Under the pieces are notes generated by a model. That model made no database searches and was not told the origin of the DNA. It saw only the letters and a list, made by a program, of their open reading frames with translations. DNA of 64,000 nt from Variovorax paradoxus (GTDB lineage: Bacteria > Pseudomonadota > Gammaproteobacteria > Burkholderiales > Burkholderiaceae_C). Positions 26,367-33,416 of this stretch are shown here, piece by piece (within the stretch, counting starts at the first letter, position 1; the number at the start of each line of letters is the position of its first letter). Where the stretch lies: positions 3,148,001-3,212,000 of the forward strand of contig NZ_LR743507.1 of assembly GCF_902712855.1 (NCBI RefSeq). Direction: 5' to 3'. The translations under genes were made by a program, and so were the position numbers.

Positions 26367-27230
26367 TCAGACTTTTTTGACCTGGCGCCGTGCCAGCAGC
26401 CCGTGCGGGCGCAGGATCAGGATGGCCAGCATCACGATGAAGGGCACCGCGTCCTTCCATTCGGAGGACAGGTAGGCGCCGGTGAGGTTGGAGGTCACGC
26501 CGATGATCACGCCGCCCAGCAGCGCGCCCGGCATGCTGCCGATGCCGCCGAGCACCGCCGCCGCGAAGGCGAAGTGCAGGGCGCTCTGCATCATCGAGAA
26601 GTGCACGAAGGTCAGCGGCGCGATCAGCAGGCCCGCGGCCGCCGCGATGACGTGCGACAGCGCCCAGGCCAGCGCGTAGATGCGCTTGATCGGAATCCCC
26701 ATCAGCCGCGCGGCCGTGGGGTTCTCCATGGTGGCCTGCATCGCGATGCCCAGCCGCGTGAAGCGGAAGAACGCGAACAGCGCGGCGGCCAGCGCCGCGC
26801 ACACGCCCACGATGCCCAGGTCGATGCCCGAGACGATCACGCCGCCCACGTCGATGGGCGCGGCGGGGAACACGCTGGGCAGCTCCTGCGTGTCCTTGCC
26901 CCAGATCCAGATGGCGAGGTCGCCGAAGATCAGGAACAGGCCGAGCGTGCAGATGGCCGACGACAGCAGCGCCTTGCCGATGAAGCGGCGGATGATGAAG
27001 CGCTCGATCAGCATGCCGAGCGCCGCGCCGAACAGCAGCACGATGGGCACCACGGCCCACATCGGCAGGCCCAGGCGCACCAGCGTGTAGGCGATGAAGG
27101 CCGAGAGCATGGCCGCCTCGCCGTGCGCGAAGTTGAGAATGCCGGTCGCCTTGAACACCATCACGATGCCCAGGGCGATCAGCCCGTAGATGGCGCCGAG
27201 GGCGACGCCGCTCACGATCATCTGGAGCAT
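26367..27230 (-). CDS. livH: Liv-type ABC transporter permease (LivH)
   Basis: This 287-residue permease partners LivM. Landmarks are GAIYGLIALGIVMVFKATGI and LNFAHGEAAML near the N-terminus, typical of LivH, and FAAAVLGGIGSMPGALLGG near the C-terminus. GGAGC precedes the ATG. The gene starts 16 bp after the dehydratase small-subunit stop, so the transporter genes are inserted between the dehydratase and the lyase in one minus-strand operon. Confidence 0.9.
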   Translation of the reverse strand: MLQMIVSGVALGAIYGLIALGIVMVFKATGILNFAHGEAAMLSAFIAYTLVRLGLPMWAVVPIVLLFGAALGMLIERFIIRRFIGKALLSSAICTLGLFLIFGDLAIWIWGKDTQELPSVFPAAPIDVGGVIVSGIDLGIVGVCAALAAALFAFFRFTRLGIAMQATMENPTAARLMGIPIKRIYALAWALSHVIAAAAGLLIAPLTFVHFSMMQSALHFAFAAAVLGGIGSMPGALLGGVIIGVTSNLTGAYLSSEWKDAVPFIVMLAILILRPHGLLARRQVKKV

Positions 27231-27246
27231 TCGGTGCGCTCCGGGC

Positions 27247-27783
27247 TCAGGCGGCCAGCGGCGGTGTTTCGCCTTGCTTCGCCAGCCGTGCCTTGAGGTA
27301 CGGAATGAAGCCGCCGGCCTCCAGCGTGCCGCGTTCCACCGACGACAGCCGCTCGAACGGCAGCTGCCTGCCGCTGGCCACGTGGGTCACGGTGCTGGCT
27401 TCCCAGTCGACCTTCAGCTCGTCCCAGCGCGCGGTGAGTTCGCGGATGCCCGGGCAGGTGATGAGCGGAAAACCCATGCTGATCTCGCCGCGGAAAAAGC
27501 CCGGCGAGAACGACTCCGCAATCACGCCCGCCACGCCCAGGTGGCGCATGGCGCGCATCGCGGGGTAGTGCGGATGGCCGTAGCCGAAGTTGTGGCCGCC
27601 CACCAGCAGGTCGCCCTTCTTCACGGACTTGGCGAAGTCGGGGTCGTAGCCCGTCATGGTGACGGCGGCGAGCTCGTGGATGTCGGTGATCTTGATGTTC
27701 TTGATGCCGACGATCAGGTCGATGTCGAAGTCGTCTTCCTTGAAGATCCAGGCCGCGCGGCCTTGCAGGTTGGGCATGCTCAT
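27247..27783 (-). CDS. Divergent isopropylmalate-dehydratase-like small subunit
   Basis: This 178-residue protein has the swivelling-domain fold of LeuD and aconitase domain 4: GRAAWIFKEDDFDIDLIVG at the start and LLVGGHNFGYGHPHYPAMRA (about 70-89). In LeuD the equivalent stretch is NFGCGSSREHA, where Ser and Arg take part in substrate binding and catalysis. Here those positions are HPHYPA, so the usual Ser-Arg is absent. The Fe-S cysteines are all in the partner subunit. The ATG overlaps the large-subunit stop (ATGA), so the two form one complex. Reaction: probably hydration/dehydration of a branched hydroxy-diacid other than isopropylmalate; substrate unknown. Confidence 0.8.
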   Translation of the reverse strand: MSMPNLQGRAAWIFKEDDFDIDLIVGIKNIKITDIHELAAVTMTGYDPDFAKSVKKGDLLVGGHNFGYGHPHYPAMRAMRHLGVAGVIAESFSPGFFRGEISMGFPLITCPGIRELTARWDELKVDWEASTVTHVASGRQLPFERLSSVERGTLEAGGFIPYLKARLAKQGETPPLAA

Positions 27784-29078
27784 GCGGCGCTCCCTTCGAG
27801 GGCGCGGGCCTCTGCGGCCTGCGCCAGGTAGGGGCGGGGGTCGGCAATGCAGCCTTCCAGCGCCGAAGCCGCCACCACCGCCGCGTTGCAGATGAAGATT
27901 TCCGAATCGGCACTGCCCATGCGCCCGGGCGTGTTCAGCGTGCCGGTCGACACGGCGCGCTGGCCGTCGGTCATGGTCGCGATGCGGCCGTAGCAGTAGT
28001 CGCAGCTCGACGAGCTGATGAACGCGCCGGCATCCACCAGCGTGGAAATCAGGCCCTCCCTGGCGGCCTGCGACATGATGGCCTGCGAGGTCGGCACCAC
28101 GTGCAGCTGGAAGCCCGGCTTGATCCTGCGTCCGCGCAGCACGTCGGCCGCGGCGCGAAGGTCTTCGAGCCGGCCGCTGGCGCAGGAGCCGAGGTAGCCG
28201 GTGTGCACCTCCAGTCCCGCGTACTCGGACAGGTCGCGCGTGTTGGCGGGGCTCGGCGGTGCCACCACGATGGGCGCGAGCGCGCTCACGTCGATGGTCA
28301 CCTCGCGGTCGTACACGGCATCGGCGTCGGGGTAGACCGGGTCCAGCGCGATCTTCGAGCGGCCTTCGGCATAGGCCAGCGTCTTCGCGTCCGGTGCGAT
28401 CAGCATCGTGGTCGCACCCAGGAACATCGCCTGGCCGCAGATGGTCTGGCGGCCTTCGATGCTCATGGCGTCGATCACCGGGCCGCACAGCTCGACCACC
28501 TTGAAGCGGCACGACGACGGGCCGAGCACGCGCACCATGTGGTGGAACACGTCGCGCGCCATCACGCCGGGCTGCAGCGTGCCGGTGATCTCGATCTTCA
28601 CCGTGCCGGGCACGGTGAGCGCCATGTTCTCGCTCACGAAGGTCTCGAGCACGCTCTTGCGCGCGCCCATGGCCAGCGTGCCGAAGGCGCCGAGCTGGCT
28701 CACGTGGCCGTCGAAGTGCACGGCGAACGCGCCCGGCGTGGCGTAGCCCAGCTCGGCCGACACCTGGTGGCCGATGCCTTCGCGCTCGTGCACCGGCACG
28801 CCCTGTTCCTTGCCCCACTGGCGCGTGACCTTGTGCAGCTCTTCTTCCTTTGGCGCGGTGGCCGGGACCATGTGGTCGATGAAGAGCACGAAGCGCTCGG
28901 GGCTGGGCACCTTGTCCACGCCGAACTCTTCCTTGGCTTCCTTGAAGAACACGTCCGTGTAGCCGGGGAAGTCGTAGGCGATCACGAAGTCGGGGCGGGC
29001 CAGCACTTCCTCGCCGGCGCGAACGCTCGGCCGTCCAGCCACGCGGGCCAGGATTTTCTCGGTCATCGTTTGGGGCAT
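27780..29078 (-). CDS. Divergent isopropylmalate-dehydratase-like large subunit (aconitase family)
   Basis: This 432-residue protein belongs to the aconitase/LeuC superfamily of [4Fe-4S] hydro-lyases. Three cysteines stand at 299 (YLGSCASGRLEDL), 359 and 362 (SSSCDYCYG), with the 60 and 3 spacing of LeuC iron-sulfur ligands. Sequence around them differs from LeuC (usually GSCTN and PGCSMC), so it is a distant branch, plausibly of the dimethylmalate or citraconate dehydratase type. The ATG at 29078 (MPQTMTEKI) is preferred since AAGGA lies six bases upstream; other ATGs at 29084 and a GTG at 29099 lack spacing. It is first in the operon and diverges from the IclR gene. Confidence 0.82.
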   Translation of the reverse strand: MPQTMTEKILARVAGRPSVRAGEEVLARPDFVIAYDFPGYTDVFFKEAKEEFGVDKVPSPERFVLFIDHMVPATAPKEEELHKVTRQWGKEQGVPVHEREGIGHQVSAELGYATPGAFAVHFDGHVSQLGAFGTLAMGARKSVLETFVSENMALTVPGTVKIEITGTLQPGVMARDVFHHMVRVLGPSSCRFKVVELCGPVIDAMSIEGRQTICGQAMFLGATTMLIAPDAKTLAYAEGRSKIALDPVYPDADAVYDREVTIDVSALAPIVVAPPSPANTRDLSEYAGLEVHTGYLGSCASGRLEDLRAAADVLRGRRIKPGFQLHVVPTSQAIMSQAAREGLISTLVDAGAFISSSSCDYCYGRIATMTDGQRAVSTGTLNTPGRMGSADSEIFICNAAVVAASALEGCIADPRPYLAQAAEARALEGSAA

Positions 29079-29091
29079 CTGCATTCCTTGG

Positions 29092-29106
29092 ATATCCACA
29101 ATGTGG
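29092..29106. promoter_or_regulatory. Probable IclR-family operator, site 1
   Basis: The 15-mer ATATCCACAATGTGG is an imperfect palindrome (CCAC-AAT-GTGG). It is repeated exactly at 29178-29192, 86 bp away, which is close to eight helical turns. This copy lies just upstream of the dehydratase ribosome site, within the 5' leader, so a bound regulator could block that operon. Confidence 0.72.
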
Positions 29107-29123
29107 CGACATGTGTTGTCGCC
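29105..29123. repeat. Perfect inverted repeat in the dehydratase operon leader
   Basis: GGCGACA and TGTCGCC arms of 7 bp flank the 5-base centre TGTGT. It abuts operator site 1 and would form a hairpin in the leader RNA of the minus-strand operon, or act as a second protein-binding palindrome. Confidence 0.5.
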
Positions 29124-29177
29124 TCCAATGAATTACAGATGAGCCAGCCTTTTGCGCCGGATGAGGATAACCCTTAA

Positions 29178-29204
29178 ATATCCACAATGTGGATGCAATA
29201 TAAA
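29178..29204 (+). promoter_or_regulatory. Probable IclR operator site 2 with regulator promoter
   Basis: ATATCCACAATGTGG (29178-29192) extends to the perfect palindrome ATCCACAATGTGGAT (29180-29194). TATAAA at 29199-29204 is a good -10 for the regulator gene, with weak TTAAAT at 29174-29179 as the -35 (19-bp spacing). The operator therefore lies between -35 and -10, predicting autorepression. Confidence 0.65.
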
Positions 29205-29238
29205 GCGACACCTAGGAGACAAAAGCAGAAGGGCAAAC

Positions 29239-30054
29239 ATGGCAGGCAAAGAATCGCCACAAGGTGAGAACTCGCGCACCGGAACGCAGAGCATCGAGCG
29301 GGTGGTCGGCATGCTCCGCGTTGTGGCGTCCCGCGGGCGGCGGGGCATGCGCATCGGCGAGATCGCGGCCACCAGCGGGCTGCCGCAGTCGACCTGCGCG
29401 CGCATGCTCACGCGGCTGGAAATCGAGGGGCTGGTGGACCGCGACGTGGCCACGCGCAAGTACTTCCTCGGGCCGCTGCTGCACGAGCTGGGGCTGCTCG
29501 CGCGGCCGCGCTACCGGCTCAGCGAGCTGTGCGACGGTGCACTGCACCGGTTGGCCGACCTCACGCAGGACACGCTCTACCTCAGCGAGCGCAGCGGCAT
29601 GGAGGCGGTGTGCACCAACCGCGCGCTGGGCGATTTCCCGATCAAGGCGATGCCGCTGGACATCGGCATCCGGCGTCCGCTGGGTGTGGGCGCGGGCGGC
29701 CTGGCGATGCTGTGCGCCATGCCCGAGTCGGAAGCCGAGGCCATCATCCAGGCCAACGGCCACCGCTACGAGAAGTTCGCCTCGTTCACGGCCGACTTCC
29801 TGCGCGAGGCCGTGGCACAGGGCAGGGCGCGGGGCTACGCCTTCATCGACAGCGTGGTGACGCCGGGCACCGGCGCGATCGGCATCGCGTTTCCCAGGAA
29901 CAACCCGGTGGGCGCGATCAGCATCGCGGCCATCTCGGGGCGGCTCGGCGCGGAGCGCTGCGACGACATGGCGCGCGAGCTGCGCCGCGAGGTGCGCAAG
30001 ATCGAGGCCGCGATGCTCGGCAACGCCGCGCCCGCCGCCACCGAGGACGAGTGA
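29239..30054 (+). CDS. IclR-family transcriptional regulator
   Basis: This 271-residue protein has an N-terminal winged helix (about 17-80; IGEIAATSGLPQSTCARML is the recognition region) and a C-terminal IclR effector-binding domain with IGIRRPLGVGAGGLAML and GAIGIAFPRNNPVGAISIAA. AGAAGGG lies five bases before the ATG at 29239. It diverges from the dehydratase/Liv/lyase operon and the shared 160 bp contain two copies of a palindromic operator, so it very probably controls that operon and itself. The inducer is likely the pathway substrate. Its stop lies one base from the stop of the convergent amidohydrolase gene. Confidence 0.9.
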   Translation: MAGKESPQGENSRTGTQSIERVVGMLRVVASRGRRGMRIGEIAATSGLPQSTCARMLTRLEIEGLVDRDVATRKYFLGPLLHELGLLARPRYRLSELCDGALHRLADLTQDTLYLSERSGMEAVCTNRALGDFPIKAMPLDIGIRRPLGVGAGGLAMLCAMPESEAEAIIQANGHRYEKFASFTADFLREAVAQGRARGYAFIDSVVTPGTGAIGIAFPRNNPVGAISIAAISGRLGAERCDDMARELRREVRKIEAAMLGNAAPAATEDE

Positions 30055-30055
30055 A

Positions 30056-31342
30056 TCAGCCCTGGCGCTGCGGCGTCATCCAGCTCGTCGCGGCGCTGCG
30101 TCCCGCCATGTGCAGGCTGGCGGTGGCCGCAGGCGTTTCCGCCAGCAACTGCCCCTTGCGGAACACCTTGAGCCGCGTGGCGCGCAGGCGGATCGCCTCG
30201 ACCGGGTCGCGCGCCTGCAGCAGCACGAAGCTCGCCTCGCAGCCGGCCGCGAGGCCGTAGCCCTCCAGGTGCATCACGCGCGCGGCGTTGGTGGTCACGG
30301 CCTCGAAGCACTGGCGGATGCCGGCCTGGCTCGTCATCTGCGCCACGTGCAGGCCCATGTGCGCCACTTCGAGCATGTCTCCCGAGCCCATGCCATACCA
30401 CGGGTCCATCACGCAGTCGTGGCCGAACGCCACGTTCACGCCCGCGGCCATCAGCTCGGGCACGCGCGTCATGCCGCGGCGCTTGGGGTAGGTGTCGTGG
30501 CGGCCCTGCAGCGTGATGTTGATGAGCGGGTTCGCGATGACGGCCACGCCGCTCTGCGCGATCAGCGGCAGCAGCTTGCTCACGTAGTAGTTGTCCATCG
30601 AGTGCATCGACGTGCAGTGCGAGCCGGTCACGCGGCCCTGCAGGCCGAGGCGCTGCGCCTCGAAGGCGAGGGTCTCGATGTGGCGCGACAGCGGGTCGTC
30701 CGACTCGTCGCAGTGCATGTCGACCAGCTTGCCGCGCTCGGCCGCCATCTCGCACAGCAGCTTCACGCTGGCGGCGCCGTCGGCCATGGTGCGCTCGAAA
30801 TGCGGAATGCCGCCGACCACGTCCACGCCCTTGTCGAGCGCGCGCTCGATGTTGGCCACGCCGCCCGGCGAGCGCAGCACGCCGTCCTGCGGGAAAGCGA
30901 CCAGCTGCAGGTCGAGGTAGGGCGCCACGCGGCGCTTGACCTCGAGCAGCGCATCGACCGCGAGCAGGCTCGGGTCGCTGGTGTCGACGTGCGTGCGCAC
31001 CGCCAGCAGGCCCTTGGCCACGGCCCAGTCGCAGTAGGCCAGCGCGCGCTCGATGAGCGCCTCGGCCGTGAGCAATGGCTTCAGCTCGCCCCACAGCGCG
31101 ATGCCTTCGAGCAGCGTGCCGCTCTGGTTCACGCGCGGCAGGCCATAGCTGAGCGTGGCGTCCATGTGGAAGTGCGGATCGACGAAATGCGGCGAAAGCA
31201 GCAGGCCCTGCGCGTCGAGGTTCTCGTGCGCGGGCGCGGCCAGGCCTTCGGTGACTTCGGCGATGCAACCGTCCTGCACGGCGATCGACATGCCGGTGCG
31301 GCCGTCGGGGAGGGTGGCGTTGGTGATGAGGAGGTCGAGCAT
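30056..31342 (-). CDS. Cytosine-deaminase-like amidohydrolase
   Basis: This 428-residue metal-dependent amidohydrolase of the CodA subfamily deaminates cytosine or a related pyrimidine or triazine. Metal and catalytic motifs are visible: DPHFHMDATLS (HxH), HVDTSD, the DMHCDESDD loop, GSHCTSMHSMD and FGHDCVMDPWYGMGSGDM. In E. coli CodA the equivalent of the last motif is GHDDVFDPW, so the second Asp (314, from memory), which lines the base pocket, is Cys here; substrate preference may differ. It is the last gene of a long minus-strand series with a BMP-type nucleoside transporter and, upstream, uracil-catabolism genes, which supports a pyrimidine role. Confidence 0.82.
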   Translation of the reverse strand: MLDLLITNATLPDGRTGMSIAVQDGCIAEVTEGLAAPAHENLDAQGLLLSPHFVDPHFHMDATLSYGLPRVNQSGTLLEGIALWGELKPLLTAEALIERALAYCDWAVAKGLLAVRTHVDTSDPSLLAVDALLEVKRRVAPYLDLQLVAFPQDGVLRSPGGVANIERALDKGVDVVGGIPHFERTMADGAASVKLLCEMAAERGKLVDMHCDESDDPLSRHIETLAFEAQRLGLQGRVTGSHCTSMHSMDNYYVSKLLPLIAQSGVAVIANPLINITLQGRHDTYPKRRGMTRVPELMAAGVNVAFGHDCVMDPWYGMGSGDMLEVAHMGLHVAQMTSQAGIRQCFEAVTTNAARVMHLEGYGLAAGCEASFVLLQARDPVEAIRLRATRLKVFRKGQLLAETPAATASLHMAGRSAATSWMTPQRQG

Positions 31343-31402
31343 CGTGGTGGCTTCCGGGATCGTGAGGTCGGTATGGTTTCTTGCCTTGGCGCGGCAGGCG
31401 TT

Positions 31403-31858
31403 CTAGCCGTGCGCCCAGCGGTTGTTGCTGTTGTGCACGTAGATGCAGACGTTGTCGCTGCGGTCGCGCATCACGCCGGCGCTGCCCCAGGAGAAAGCGG
31501 CCGGGGCATTGTCGATGCCCATCGACGACAGCCATCGCAGGTGAAGTCGCTCGCGCTGACCGGTGCTGCCGTGGAAGTCGTGGTCGGCCAGCTTGCGCAG
31601 TGCGGGTGTCCAGAAGGTCAGGAAGCTGCTGACCAGCAGGCCTTCCTCGAAGCGCAGCTCGAGCTGCACCGACATGTCGCCCGAGCTCGCGGTCGTGCGG
31701 GCAAACACGCAATCGACGCGCCGGCCCTCGACCTGCACGGCCTGCGCGGTTTTCGCGAAGGCGGGTGGCAGCGCATCGGCCCGGGTGCCGGCATCGGCCA
31801 CGATTCCGGCCGCGGAAAGCCGGCCGTTCGTCGTGTCGAGATGGAGCGAGTCGTTCAT
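31403..31858 (-). CDS. Hypothetical protein
   Basis: I do not recognise this 151-residue protein. It has no signal peptide or membrane segment. A central stretch (SVQLELRFEEGLLVSSFLTF) looks like beta strands and the C-terminus has NVCIYVHNSNNRWAHG. The ATG at 31858 (MNDSLHLD) is chosen as the more plausible start; an ATG at 31882 would add eight residues, and neither has a clear ribosome site. It lies 60 bp upstream of the deaminase gene and 47 bp downstream of the exported hypothetical gene, so it is probably cotranscribed with the transporter. Confidence 0.55.
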   Translation of the reverse strand: MNDSLHLDTTNGRLSAAGIVADAGTRADALPPAFAKTAQAVQVEGRRVDCVFARTTASSGDMSVQLELRFEEGLLVSSFLTFWTPALRKLADHDFHGSTGQRERLHLRWLSSMGIDNAPAAFSWGSAGVMRDRSDNVCIYVHNSNNRWAHG

Positions 31859-31905
31859 GCTTGTGCGGGCAGACGCAGGCATCGCGGCTTCTGCATCGAC
31901 CGGGC

Positions 31906-32358
31906 CTATCGCGTGCGCTGCGGCCGGAAGCGGTACTGGCCCGGCGCCGGACCGACTTCGATCGTGACGCGGCGCAACTTGTCGTCATGGCCCGAATCGG
32001 CCTTGGCGGTCACGACGATGCCGCGCGGGGTCGAGCGGCAGGTGATGTCGGACAGCGCGATCTCGGCGTGATCGTTGTCGAGCTCCGCGATGGCGACCGT
32101 GTGCTCGGCGTGCAGGCTGCCGTTCGCGTCGCGGGTCATCCACTGCACGTAAAGGAACGACTGTGCGTACTGGTCGGCATGCACCACGCGGTAGGTGCCC
32201 TGGTGGTCCTTGCCCCAGGTGCCGCACAGCTGCACCCAGCTGACCGCGTCGGGGGTCTTGAAGGTCTCGTAGCTGTAGTCGGCGCCCAGCGCCTGCGCCC
32301 CGTTGCTTCCGAATGCGAGCAGCGCGGCGAGCAGGGTTGCAGCGGTCGTTTTCGTCAT
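31906..32358 (-). CDS. Exported hypothetical protein
   Basis: This 150-residue protein has a clear Sec signal peptide (residues 1-24, ATLLAALLAFGSNGAQA) and is probably periplasmic. The mature part has two cysteines (VQLCGTW, DITCRST) that could form a disulfide, and looks beta-rich. No family is recognised. AAGGGGA stands about eight bases before the ATG, and the start is one base from the stop of the upstream permease gene, so it belongs to the transporter operon. It could be an accessory binding or lid protein, but nothing shows that directly. Confidence 0.7.
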   Translation of the reverse strand: MTKTTAATLLAALLAFGSNGAQALGADYSYETFKTPDAVSWVQLCGTWGKDHQGTYRVVHADQYAQSFLYVQWMTRDANGSLHAEHTVAIAELDNDHAEIALSDITCRSTPRGIVVTAKADSGHDDKLRRVTIEVGPAPGQYRFRPQRTR

Positions 32359-32359
32359 C

Positions 32360-33283
32360 TCAACGTTCCCCTTTGCGGTACGGCTTCATCAGTGCCTGCG
32401 GATAGCTGGCCTTGCGCGCCACCAGCACCAGCGCCAGGATCGACAGCAGGTAGGGCAGCATCAGGTACAGCTGGTAGGGCAGCACGGCGTCGCCCGATTG
32501 TTGCAGCCGCAGTTGCAGCGCGTCGAAGAAGGCGAACAACAGCGCGCCCAGCAAGGCCTTGCCCGGCCGCCACGAGGCGAACACCACCAGCGCCACACAG
32601 ATCCAGCCACGGCCGTTCACCATGTTGAAGAAGAAGGCGTTGAAGGCCGACAGCGTGAGGAACGAGCCCGCCATGCCCATCAGCGCCGAGCCCGCGACGA
32701 TGGCACCGGTGCGCGTGGCCGCGACGGACACGCCCTGGCTTTCGGCGGCCTGCGGGTTCTCGCCGGCCATGCGCAGCGCCAGTCCGAGCGGCGTGCGGTA
32801 CAGCACCCAGCCGACCGCCGGCACCAGCAGCAGCGCGAACAGCGTGAGCGCGGTCTGGGCGTTGAGGATGGGAATGGGCAGCCAGTCCATCGGCGCGAAG
32901 GGCGTGATGGTGGGCGGGGTGTTGACCTTCGGAAAGCTCACGCGGTAGCCGAAGTAGCTGAGCGCCGTCGCAAGCAGCGTGATGCCGAGGCCCGAGACGT
33001 GCTGCGAGAGCGCGAGCCCGACGGTAAGAAAGGCATGCAACAGGCCGAACACCATGCCCGTGAGCGCGGCCACGCCCACGCCCGCCCACAGCGGCGCGCC
33101 GGCGTACACCGCGAGCCAGCCGGTGAAGGCGCCCGCGACCATGATCCCCTCGATGCCGAGGTTGAGCACGCCCGCGCGCTCGCACAGCAGCACGCCGAGC
33201 GTGCCGAGGATCAGCGGCGTGGCGATGCGCAGCACCGCGACCCAGAAGGCGGGGTTGGCGAGGATGTCGAGGAAGTCGGTCAT
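32360..33283 (-). CDS. BMP-type nucleoside ABC transporter permease (YufQ/NupQ-like)
   Basis: This 307-residue permease belongs to the BPD_transp_2 group that serves BMP/Med purine and pyrimidine nucleoside receptors (YufPQ, NupPQ, RnsCD). Multiple hydrophobic helices are seen. Landmarks are LLCERAGVLNLGIEGIMVAG near the N-terminus and GRGWICVALVVFASWRPGKA near the C-terminus. It forms a heterodimeric channel with the permease encoded upstream, from which it is separated by a 133-bp gap containing a stem-loop repeat. Confidence 0.88.
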   Translation of the reverse strand: MTDFLDILANPAFWVAVLRIATPLILGTLGVLLCERAGVLNLGIEGIMVAGAFTGWLAVYAGAPLWAGVGVAALTGMVFGLLHAFLTVGLALSQHVSGLGITLLATALSYFGYRVSFPKVNTPPTITPFAPMDWLPIPILNAQTALTLFALLLVPAVGWVLYRTPLGLALRMAGENPQAAESQGVSVAATRTGAIVAGSALMGMAGSFLTLSAFNAFFFNMVNGRGWICVALVVFASWRPGKALLGALLFAFFDALQLRLQQSGDAVLPYQLYLMLPYLLSILALVLVARKASYPQALMKPYRKGER

Positions 33284-33301
33284 CTGGAGTTTCTCCCTCC
33301 G

Positions 33302-33381
33302 CTTCCGGGGGAGGGTCGAAGTGGGGGCACGCGGCGCTCAGGGTGGAAGCCGTGGCTCCCATCCCGGCCTTCCCCCGGAAG
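33302..33381. repeat. Intergenic inverted repeat between the permease genes
   Basis: CTTCCGGGGGAGGG (33302-33315) faces CCTTCCCCCGGAAG (33368-33381), complementary with one mismatch, across about 52 bp. It would form a long hairpin in the transporter mRNA between the two permease genes and may tune or stabilise the upstream message. No T-run follows, so it is not a simple terminator. Confidence 0.55.
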
Positions 33382-33416
33382 GGAAAGGAGCAAGACACAC
33401 GAAACAAGGATCGGGG

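Noticed and set aside
27247..29078. Calling the dehydratase LeuCD of leucine biosynthesis
   Set aside because: No leuA or leuB nearby, catalytic loop residues differ and the operon has a Liv importer and a lyase.
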